From NCBI GenBank assembly GCA_016946835.1, contig JACVTC010000030.1, forward strand, positions 25,001-80,000: a stretch of 55,000 nucleotides of DNA, in the 5' to 3' direction. The stretch's first letter is position 1; each line of letters begins with the position of its first letter. Positions 44,403 to 55,000 of this stretch are shown here, one piece after another. Origin of the DNA: Neocallimastix lanati (nom. inval.) (taxonomy: Eukaryota > Neocallimastigomycota > Neocallimastigomycetes > Neocallimastigales > Neocallimastigaceae). The notes beneath the pieces are model-generated. The model had not been told where the DNA came from. It made no database searches and was given only the letters and a program-made list of their open reading frames with translations. The translations under genes were made by a program, and so were the position numbers.

Positions 44403-45766
44403 AAACAAAATAAAAATATTAAAAAATTTAAAAAGTAAAAAGAACAAAATAAAATATTAAAAAATTAAAATTTACGTTCACCTTAGGAATAATGAAAAAG
44501 AGTTTTTTTTTTTTTTTATTTTTTTATTTTTATTATAATGAAAAGGAAAAAAAAATAATAAAAAGAACAAAATGAAATATTAAAAAATAAAAAATAAAAA
44601 AAAATTTATAATTTTTTTTTATATCTTTTTTTTAATTTAATTTTTTTTTATAGTTTGAATTTTTTTTTCTTTACTTTTTTTAATTGTTATTATATTATTA
44701 TATATTATTTTATTTACAATTGAAAAATTTAAAAAGTGATGATATCTTTTTTTTTTCTTTTTATTTTTCTTTTTCTTTTTCTTTTTTCTATTTTAGTTTT
44801 TATTTTATTTATTATAAAAGAGTTTAGAAAGAGTTGTTTTATATATATAAATATATATATATAATATATATATATATTTTAATTGTAAAAAAAAAAAAAG
44901 TTATATTGAGTTAATTTTAATATTTAAATAATTGATTATTTAGTAGAAATTATATTAAAATTAAAAAAAAAAAAAAAATTGAAAAGAATAAAAGCAATAA
45001 ATTTTTCATAATGTAAAAAAATTATTTATGAAATGAAAGAATGAATACTTTTTTTTTTTTTTAAAAAAAAATAGTTGGAAATTCTAAAAGTTAAAATGGA
45101 TTAACCAAAGGTTTTATGTATGGTAAAAAAAAAAAAAAAAAAAAAAAGTAATAAATTATATTAATATATATTTATATATTTATAAGAAAATTATTAAAGA
45201 TGATATAAAAAAAATTTTTTTATTAAATAAAAGTAATGACTATAAAAAAAAAAGTCCTTTTATGCTTTTAAACAAATTAATAGACAATATTTATCATAAA
45301 ATATTTTAATTTTTTTTAATACATATTGGATTAAATACGAATTTAAGATATTATAATAATTATATATTCATTATAAAATTAAAAAAAAAAATAAACTACT
45401 TTTTTAATTTTATTTATTTATTTATTTATAAAGTTTATCTATTGATATTGTTTTTAATGGACAAAGACAGAAGATGATATAAAAAAATTTTTTTTTTTCT
45501 TTTTCATTAATTTTCAAAATAAAATGAAAAAAAAAAAAAAAAATTAAATTTTCTAAATAGGAAAAAAGTTGATAAAAGTAAATAATTTAAGTTGGAATGA
45601 AAAGGATTCTAGAGATTTGTATATGTATATAAATGATTTAATCTTATTCCTAAATATTTTAAACCATGAATTATTCATTTCAAGAGAATCTTTAATAAAA
45701 GATTGATATATATATATATGCATAATTTTTATTTTATTATATTTCAAATATTAAAATTATTTTATA

Positions 45767-45805
<39 letters not shown>

Positions 45806-46080
45806 TTTTACATTATGTGAAGATAGCAATGATTAGAGTAATAAATAATAAATAGTTTAAAACATTTTTGAGAAATGTGTTGTTTCATTTTATTATTGTT
45901 GCAATTAATAATTTATAATTAATCAATCTAATTATTATATTTATTATATTTATTATATATAAATATAAATATTATAGAATATATTTATAAAAAAAAAGAA
46001 ATTAGGAAGGAAATATAGTTTATATATGAATTAATTAATATTTTGAAAAGAGTTCTGTCATGTGTAATAAGTAAATAATA
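43276..46080. other. A+T desert with (TAA)n microsatellite
   Basis: An imperfect (TAA)n with TAC/CTA variants spans about 44183-44402. Region 43640-43930 has loose repeats of gtaaatattagtaaatgta. The rest is homopolymers and A/T simple sequence; no gene seen. Confidence 0.55.
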
Positions 46081-46660
46081 ATTTACATCCATGAATACGG
46101 ACACGTGTATGCTACGCTTTATCCATGATTATTAAATGATGATTGATAATTTGTTATTACATTGACATATTAATATATTCTGAAACTATATTAATTTTTT
46201 AGTTTAGTATAAATACTTCAATATTAATGAATAAATAATTGAATCATAAATAATAAATAATAAATAATAAATAATACATAATACATAATAAATAATAAAT
46301 AATTGAATAATTAAATAATAAATAATAAATAGTAAATAATACATAATATATAATTGAATAATTAATAATAAATAATAAAAAAGAGTATTTATTAATAAAT
46401 AATAAATAATAAATAATAATAATTAAATAGTAAGTAAATAAATAATTGAATAATAAATAATTGAATAATTGAATAATAAATAATTGAATAATAATAATTA
46501 AATAATAAATAATAAATGAATAATAAATAATAAATAATAAATAAATAAATAATAAATAATAAATAATAAATAATAATAATTAAATAGTAAGTAAATAAAT
46601 AATTGAGTAATAAATAATTGAATAATTGAATAATAAATAATTGAATAATGAGATGATATT
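46081..46660. repeat. Short G+C-richer patch followed by a duplicated (TAAATAAT)n block
   Basis: 46085-46135 contains a palindromic acacgtgt and two atccatga words. At 46421 and 46578 begin two copies, 157 bp apart, of an about 90-bp A/T block (aattaaatagtaagtaaata and onward). The block is preceded by the same aaaagagtatttatt word found at 39243 and 39365. Confidence 0.7.
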
Positions 46661-46900
46661 TTTAATATGAAATAATTTTCAATATCAATCATTTTAAATT
46701 ATTAAAAAAAAAAAAAAAAAAAAAACACATTTTTCATTCATTTTTTTTTTATTTTAATTTTCATCTTTGAGATTTTTTTTTTCCATAAATGAAAAGTCCC
46801 AAAAACAAAAAAAAAGTTTTAATGCAAATTATTTATTATAATAATTATTCAAAATTTTATTTTTTATTTTTTATTTTTATTTTTATTTTTTTATTTATAT

Positions 46901-46935
<35 letters not shown>

Positions 46936-49900
46936 ATTAAAAATAAAAAATTATTTTAATTAATTTTTATCTTTTTTTTATTATTTAAACCATAAATACG
47001 GATATTAATTTCGTAAAGACAATCTAAAAGGGAGAGTATTTTAAAAGGTTTACCCTCATGTATTTAAATATTTATTATTATAATTATTTTGTTTACTTTT
47101 GTTGAATATAAATTGCTAATTATATATATTATTTATGTTTTTTTTTTTTTTTTATTTTTTATAATTTGAATTTAGGTGATAAACGCACACACACAAAAAA
47201 AAAAAAAAAAAGATTAAATAGCTAAAAACATAAATTTTTTTTAATAATTAATTGTATTTGTAGTATTTTACTTTGTATCAGTTCTTTTATAGCCTTCTTG
47301 TACTACCTGTAGTTAAGATGGAACTTTTTAATTATTATCATTTGAAAGCATAAATTAAAAATAAATAATCTATAAATAATAATCTAATAATCAATAAATT
47401 TAATAATAATAAATAAATTAATTTAATAATAATAATAATATTAAAAAAATAATAATAATAAACTTTATTATATAATAAAATTTTAAAAGGTTTTATGGTA
47501 TAACATTTAAAAATTTATTATAGAATAATATTTAATTAAAATAAATAATCTTAAATAATAATGATAATAAAGTTTTAAAAAATTTTAGTAAATTCAAATT
47601 ATTAGAGAATATTTAATATTATATATATTATTTATTTGTTTTATTTTTTTTAGTTTATTAGTGAATATTATAAAATATATAATATATATTATATACTATA
47701 TTATATTCTATATTATTATTTATTATATAATATATAATATATACTATATTATTATTTATTATTTATTATTTAATTATTTATTATTTATTATTTAATTATT
47801 TATTATTTATTATTTAATTATTTATTATTTATTATTTATTATTTATTATTTATTATTTATTATTTATTATTTATTATTTATTGTTTATTATTTATTATTT
47901 ATTATTTATTATTTAACTATTTATTATTTATTTATTTAATTATTTAATAATATTTATTAGTATGGTTTAATATTTTAAAAAAATATTAATAGAAAATTAA
48001 TTTTTATATAATTATTCTATTGATATAAATAATAATAAATAATAATAAATAATAATTATTAAAAATTAATTAAAAAAGAAAATTTAAATAAAATAAATAA
48101 ATAAATAAATAAATAAATAGTATAAATAATATAAATAATATGAAAAAAATTTTTTTTGTAAAAAAATTTTAATACTACAAAAATAGAAAATTAAAATAAA
48201 ATAAAAATAAAAATAGAAAATTAAAAAAAAACAAAACAAAAACAAAAAATAAATAATGAATAAAATAAATATAAAATATTCATATTAAATAAAAAATTTT
48301 CATTATTTTTTTTCTTTTCTTTTTTCTTTTTCATTCGAATATTATTATTTGATTATTTGATTATAATTAATATCATTAATAAAAATATTATAATTTATAT
48401 ATATATCATATATATATATCATATATTTTTTTTCTTTTTTGGATTTAAATAATTGATCTATTAATTAAAAGGAAAAAAAAAAGATAAAATATAATAAATA
48501 AACTTTAAAATATAATAAAAAAAATTTAAATAAAAAAAAATTTAAAAATTAATATTTAATATTTATTTATTATATAAAAAAAAATATTAAACAATTTCAG
48601 AATAGTTAAAAATAATTATTAATAAAACTGGTCTCTTTAGAATACTGGTTAAAAGTGGTAAAAGTTCCTTTGAAAAAGAGTCATTTAAATGGAAAAAGAA
48701 TAGAAAGAAAAATAATATAATAAAAAGAGAGATAGAAACAAAAATATCTATATCTATATAAATATAAATATATTTGAATAAAATAAAAAGCTTTAAATCC
48801 ATTGTAAATGTAAATATACGATCTATTTTTATTTTTATTCTTTATTATTATTAATTTAATAGTTCACAATTATTTATTTAATTTGTTATATTTAAACACT
48901 CTCAGTTGTTCTATTAAATTTTGTTACATTTTAATCTTTTATTTTTTTATTTTATTTTATTTTATTTTATTAAATTATATATTTTTTATAATAAAGAATT
49001 TATAAATTTGAAATATATATATTTTTTTTTTAGTCTTTATTTTTTTTCTTTATTATCATTATTATTATATTATTTTTTTTTTTCATTATTATTTTTGTCT
49101 TTATTATTATTATTATTAATTAATTATTAATTATTATCATTATTATTATTTATTAATTATTATTTTTTATTCTTTTTTTTTTTTTTTGTTAATAATTTTT
49201 TTATTTTATTGTAATTTTATTTATTATTTAAAGTTTAAATGTAATTATGGTGAATGGTCATCATCATCCAATGTAAATATAATTAATGTAAATAATCGCT
49301 TTATTTTTTATTTTTATTCATGTCATTGGAATTATTGGATAATCTATTCCAAACTTTATTAATTATTATTTATGCCTATTTTTATACTTTCATCTATTGT
49401 AATACATTGTAAAATGTAAATTGTATTACGTAATGTAAATTTAATATTAATATTGTTTGATGTTGCCGTCTATTGTCATTCGATTGGTTAGAAAATAATA
49501 TAATTTAATAATTCAGAATCATTTATTCTTCACTCAATTATATCATAATATATTGATTTATATAATATTATATGACGTTCAATAAATTTTTAATATATTT
49601 TAAAATTCTATTATTATTATAATTTTATTTTTATTTTTTTGTTAATTTTAACTTTATTATTTTTTTTTTGATAGGAGAAATGATGATAATCATAAAAATA
49701 AAATTTCTATTAAAAATAATAAAATAATTAATAATTAATTAAAATTTATTATTAATAGTTATGAAATAAAATATTTTTTGTTCTATTATATTTATTATTA
49801 TCATTTATTTAATTACTATTCTTTCATTCATTTAATTATTATTATTATTTTTTTATTTAATTATTATACTTTTTATTATATTATTAAATTTTATTTTATA

Positions 49901-50537
49901 TAATTATAAAATATATATTTTTACAAAATAGTGTATATTGGAATATAAATGAATTCTATAGTACGATATTAATATATTTTAATATAAAAATAGTTCCACT
50001 TTATCTTTGATAATAATTTAAAAGGAACTATTGTTTTTTAAATTGTAATGGGTTTACCTTATTAAATATTATATTAAATTAAATTTGTATATTGTTTGTA
50101 TTACCTTTTTTTTTTTTTTTCTATATTATTTAATTTTCTTTTATTTAATTTTATTTAACTTTATTTAAATCGTTTCATTTATTATTTAATTTTTTTTTTA
50201 CAAAAAAAAAAAAAAAATTGAATGGTCAATAGAAATAAATTAAAAATAGAAAAAAGCCGTTTTTTTTTTTTTTTTTAATATTATATACCATATATTAAAA
50301 AATTTTTTTTTATTAATAATTTAAAAAACTATAAAAAGTAAAAAAAATATTCTTTTTTTTTTTTTTTTTATTTTTTATTCATTCAAATTTAATTGTTAAT
50401 ATTTCTTGTATTATAAAAAATAAATAAAAGTTTAGTAATTTACAATAAGTAATATAAATATCAACAACAACAAACATTTTTATATCTTCAATTTTATATA
50501 TTTTAAATTTTAATTTTTTAATCAATAATAATTCAAC
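46661..50537. other. A+T desert upstream of the second secretory gene
   Basis: Long T and A runs, and ATTATTT repeats at about 47755-47945. A few less biased patches lie near 47280-47325, 48600-48700 and 49440-49495; the last includes attggttag, a CCAAT-type word. The 5' UTR/promoter of the next gene lies in about 50380-50537, with a tcaacaacaacaaacat leader. Confidence 0.5.
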
Positions 50538-51197
50538 ATGAGATTCAGTACTGCTTTAGTTTTCCTTGCTCTTTCTATTTTCAGTTTAGCTCAAGAACTT
50601 CCAGCTGGTCTTCCACCAAAGACTCTTCCAAATGATGCTCTTAGTCAAGCTGTTCAAAACAGTACTCCAAGTGATTCTCTTCCAGCTAAAAGTCTTCCAC
50701 CAAAGACTCTTCCAACTAAGGAACTTCCATCAGAAGTAACTAACCCAACTGACAGTATTCCAAGTCCAGCTGAAGGTGCTTCTACTGAACCTGCTGCTCC
50801 AGCTGCTGCTCCAGCTGATGCTGATGAACATTCTGAAGCCGATGACGCTGGAGCTGAAAATGCTAATGCTTCTGATGTTAACAACGGTGCCGCTGAAGTT
50901 TCTGAAGCTGAAGCTGCTGATACTGCTGCTGTTGCCGGTGTTAATGTTAACGATACTGCTGAAGATTCCAATGATGATGCTGTCGCTGCTGATGGTGTTA
51001 ACGCTGCCGATGGTGAAGCTGCTGCTGATGGTGAAGCTTCAGCTGAAGAAGGTGATGATAAACTTATGAGTGCTGGTACTGTAGCTGGTGCTGCTGCTGG
51101 TGTTGGTGCTGCTGCTGCCGCTGGTATCTTCTTATGGACTAAGAGATCTAAGCGTCAAGGTTTACAATCCCTTCGTTCTCAAGTTGCTATGGTTTAA
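50538..51197 (+). CDS. Small acidic secretory-pathway membrane protein (219 aa), related to 36464-37072
   Basis: Signal peptide at residues 1-18 (MRFSTALVFLALSIFSLA). Residues about 20-65 hold repeats built on LPxxLPPKTLP (the LPPKTLP word occurs twice). Residues about 75-175 are an Ala/Glu/Asp-rich acidic stretch. Residues about 180-201 are an Ala/Gly/Val transmembrane segment ending GIFLWT, then KRSK and a short tail. Predicted type I single-pass. The N-terminal start (MRFSTALVF versus MKFQTALIF) and the C-terminal GIFLWxKRSK resemble the minus-strand gene; the middle does not align. The strongly biased codons (GCT, GAA, CTT) suggest high expression. Function unknown. Confidence 0.88.
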   Translation: MRFSTALVFLALSIFSLAQELPAGLPPKTLPNDALSQAVQNSTPSDSLPAKSLPPKTLPTKELPSEVTNPTDSIPSPAEGASTEPAAPAAAPADADEHSEADDAGAENANASDVNNGAAEVSEAEAADTAAVAGVNVNDTAEDSNDDAVAADGVNAADGEAAADGEASAEEGDDKLMSAGTVAGAAAGVGAAAAAGIFLWTKRSKRQGLQSLRSQVAMV

Positions 51198-52085
51198 ATT
51201 AAACAATGCAAATAAGATATATACATATTAAGATGTATTAAATCATTTTTTTTTAAAAAAATTTGTTTTATTTTGTATAAATTATAAATAATATATTATT
51301 TATTTATTATTTTTTTTTATTAAAATTAATATAATTTAAACAATTTTTTAGAACTAAAAATTTATTATAAATAAAAGTTATTTATTTTTAGTTTTAATTA
51401 ATATAAAGTTTTATCATTTTATTTTTTTTGTTTTATAATTTATTTCATTTATTAATTACATTTGATATCAATGTTTTCCTTTTTTTTTTTAAAAAAAAGT
51501 ATGTACATAAGTGACAATACATTTGTTTATAAATGTATATTTATTTTTTAAAAAATAAATATAATAAAGAATTTAGAAGTATTTTTTTTTTCAAAACAAA
51601 ATTATGATTATTTTTTATGATTAGTTCATTTTTTTGAAATAATAAGTAAGCTTTAAAATTATTTACTGCTAAATAAGAGAGGATTATAAGGGAAATATTT
51701 AAATTAGAGTTATTGAAGTTCTAATCAGTTATATTTTTGGAAGTTTTATATACTGTTTGTATCAATAAGAAGATGAATATTTATATTAAAAAAAATTTTT
51801 TTAAAAAGGGTAGTTATGTTGTTTAATTAATATACAATACTCTATTGTTATACATATATGCATATAACTATATTGTTCATATATATGATGTAGCTATAAA
51901 GTTTATTATTGATAAGTAGGTTTGTTATATATAGCAGCAGTATCATCGTCTTAATATACTATTAACGATATGAATTGATAGCTTTATGCACCTACACATA
52001 AATATTAACATAACATTCATATATTTGTTTATTCTTTAATTATTATAAATCATTATTGAATAAAAATAATTGAAATACATAAAAG
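51198..52085. other. A+T-rich intergenic region
   Basis: 3' flank of the secretory gene, then A/T sequence. 51890-51980 is slightly richer (gtagctataaagttt... gcagcagtatcatcgtc) without an identifiable feature. Confidence 0.5.
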
Positions 52086-52330
52086 AAATTATATTTGTAA
52101 TGAAAGTATATTCTCTTCCTTTCTCTAGTAAGGGTGGATGAACAATAATTGGTATCATTTAGTACTAAGAAAGGTGTTTGGCAAGGTTGTCCCCCCTCTC
52201 ATCAATATGGATTACATCGTCAACATATAATGACCCGAAAAATTTATTGTCTTCAAAAGGTTATATCATATAAAATATAAACAAATTGAGGGTTATAAAT
52301 CTGTAAGTGATTCCAATAAATTTGCTATAA
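52086..52330 (+). pseudogene. LINE reverse transcriptase fragment, first copy
   Basis: A plus-strand fragment reads VRVDEQ, then KKGVWQGCPPSHQYG (about 52128-52207). This is the motif before the catalytic core of non-LTR reverse transcriptases (KGxxQGCPLSP). The same VRVDEQ segment occurs in the larger relic at about 53465, so this is a separate decayed copy. Confidence 0.55.
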
Positions 52331-52381
52331 TTGTTGATTCGTATAATAGACTATGTAAATCAATTCATAAAAAATGTTTAC

Positions 52382-52417
<36 letters not shown>

Positions 52418-52505
52418 AAAAAGAATATTTATATTAGATTAAAATTGGATGTTCGTTAGCTCTTAAAAATGATAGTAGGAAAGCATGGAAAATGGGTAAA
52501 AAAAT

Positions 52506-52536
<31 letters not shown>

Positions 52537-53813
52537 AAAGAATGCAAAAAATAAATAATCAATCTTTCTTTTCACGGTCTCTCATCCTATTAAAAAAAAA
52601 AAAAAACAATAACAATGAACATAGTTTCTTTCTACAGATAAAAAATTAAAAGCTTGACATTCTCATTATAAATGCTTAGGGTTCGAATTTTTCAGGTCAT
52701 AGTCATCGTCTTTCTAAAGATTTCTTGAAAGATTCTAATGCGCTAAGGAATTTGGGGAGTCCAAGGCAACAAGAATGGGAACATCAATCAAGATATTACT
52801 GATACATACAATCAAAGAAATTAGCGTTGCAACCAATCTCTTCTACCTCTACCTTTAAAGCGTATGGTCCTGATGGTATTCCAAATGGGAATTCTTTAAA
52901 GCTTTGATTCCTGGTAATGATGATTCAGAAGAATCAAGTCAAGTGAAAATAAATATAAATAATAATAGTAATATTTTAATCTGGCTTTAAATTGTCTCAA
53001 GGCCTTAATCCAATCATATTTGGAATGGTAATTTTCCAAAATCTCATGGAATAACGCATCGATCGGTTTCTATTCATAAAAAAGAGGGATTCATCAGATT
53101 GTAATAACTATCGTGGCATCTCTCTTATCAATAATTGGTTTTAAAAATTATTGCAAAAATCATCGCTAATAGCATCTCTAAATATGGAATTGATAAAGGA
53201 TTTATTGGACCTGAACACTATGGATTTCATAAACGGAGAAGAAGAATGTATATAAGTCTTTACACTTCATTAAGAATTATATATGTCAGAGATGAAAATT
53301 TGAAAGTAAGGGGGATACTTAACCTTGCTTTTTTTTTATGGATCGTATAAAGACTATATATCTCTGTTCTCATATATGTTGTATTAATGAAGATTTATTA
53401 CTTAGATACTAGAGGAGGTAAAGTGCTATAAATTTATTGAAAATTTATATACTTATCTTCCAAGGCTTTGTGTAAGGGTTGATGAACAATTATCAGAATC
53501 ATTTAGTATTTAAGAAAGGAATTCATCAAAACGTTGTCCCCTCTCACCAATTTTTTATTTAATTTGGTTTCATTTAATGAATATTTTTAATTACTGCTGC
53601 CATACATATGGAATTTCTCTTGGTGATAAACGTTGTTGTGGAGGTCTTTTTGCAGATGACATTATGTGTTATGTGCTCCATTAAGATCTCAACTTAAGAA
53701 ATTTACTAATTTACTAAAATTTGCTGGTAAATGGGCGAGAAATAATGAAATGTAATTTAGTATCAATAAATGTGCCAGTTTAGTGGTAACGAGGGAAAAG
53801 CTTTCAAGATTTC

Positions 53814-54281
<468 letters not shown>

Positions 54282-54532
54282 CCTACCTTTTATCTTTCAA
54301 GTCAAGAGTTACCTAAAACGAATTTGTTATACCTGCCTAAAGTGCCCCATTTTCAAATGATTTAGAACTAAAACTGATCCTACCTATAGAGAATGAATAA
54401 TAAAGTTAGAAAGAAGCACTTTAATTTCATTAAAGGATTTTTTTAAGAATCCTTCTATTCCTTTCCCTTACAAAACAAATGTTATTTTCAGCTTTAGTAA
54501 TTGGGCAAGTTTTCATATTATGCACCTCTATT

Positions 54533-54662
54533 TTGGATTGAATAAAGAAGGAACGAGAAGTACCACAAGGTACGAGTTAATTCAGGATTATACTTGGATT
54601 GAATAAAGAAGGAACGAGAAGTACCACAAGGTACGAGTTAATTCAGGATTATACTTGGATTG
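54533..54662. repeat. 61-bp tandem duplication in the LINE relic
   Basis: The block starting ttggattgaataaagaagg is repeated exactly after 61 bp, and its first 8 bp occur a third time. Since 61 is not a multiple of three, it shifts the frame. Confidence 0.93.
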
Positions 54663-54780
54663 AAGGATTTTTCTAAATGGGAATAGCTTTTACTTCCCTT
54701 TATGGTGTATTCTAAAGATTCTAAAGAACTCTTAACCTTCCTCCTCTTTCGGGGCGAAATGTGCCCGATGGTGGCTCAGG

Positions 54781-54787
54781 TAAGGTA

Positions 54788-54841
<54 letters not shown>

Positions 54842-55000
54842 GAAAAACTCGAAATGTTATTATCTCTCTCTGGATTTACTTAGAGATATATCGTGCATTG
54901 TAGACATCATGCATGGGATAAATAATGTAAAAAAAAAAAAAATTTAGCTGACAAATTGGATAAATTTCCATCAAAAAAAAAAAAAAAAAAAGCAATTTTA
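54781..55000. other. Homopolymer-rich end of window
   Basis: A poly(A) run of about 40 nt follows the LINE relic (about 54799-54838) and may be its tail. The remaining sequence is short and mixed, without a feature I can name. Confidence 0.45.

Overview
The window comes from an extremely A+T-rich eukaryotic nuclear genome. It has long A/T homopolymers, (TAA)n microsatellites, Asn-rich proteins, an intron-containing tRNA-Ile(UAU) close to the yeast one, and short secreted proteins with fungal-style signal peptides. This fits an early-diverging fungus, and anaerobic gut fungi (Neocallimastigomycota) are my best guess. That is an inference from composition and element types; I recognise no taxon-specific gene.

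Positions 1-35610 form a dense retrotransposon array. The backbone is five copies of a composite repeat, here called R, starting near 8699, 11146, 15966, 25530 and 34626. The first four each end in a minus-strand tRNA-Ile(UAU) gene with a 19-nt intron. The fifth is cut short and has no tRNA. Each R unit contains poly(T)-flanked fragments, meaning poly(A)-tailed on the minus strand, of non-LTR retroposons. These include the zinc-finger C-terminus of a LINE reverse transcriptase. LTR elements sit in the gaps between one unit's tRNA 5' end and the next R unit. They are two intact Ty3/gypsy elements of family A (999-8013 and 27605-34622), a solo family-A LTR (12867-13657), a non-coding LTR element C (17645-21031), a gag-only LTR element B (22618-25525), a probable solo LTR E (8018-8694) and two degenerate LTR pieces (13662-15956 and 21032-22617). 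Three LTRs begin exactly 14-15 bp upstream of a tRNA 5' end, the position expected for integration at a Pol III start site.

The two family-A elements encode Gag (305 aa) and Pol (protease, RT, RNase H, integrase) in overlapping frames. They are joined by what looks like a complete -1 frameshift signal: TTTAAAC, an 8-nt spacer and an H-type pseudoknot, identical in both copies. Each copy carries a different substitution at a conserved integrase residue.

From 35610 to 52090 the window is an A+T desert with only two clear genes, on opposite strands about 13.5 kb apart (36464-37072 minus, 50538-51197 plus). Both encode small secretory-pathway proteins: signal peptide, acidic Ala/Pro-rich ectodomain, Ala/Gly-rich transmembrane segment and a short basic tail sharing the motif GIFLWxKRSK. 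They look like divergent paralogues of an unfamiliar family. The rest of the desert holds microsatellites and a few less A+T-rich islands of unknown nature.

The right end (about 52090-54780, plus strand) is a decayed LINE with recognisable reverse transcriptase motifs. It is interrupted by a 467-bp (TAA)n expansion and a 61-bp tandem duplication.
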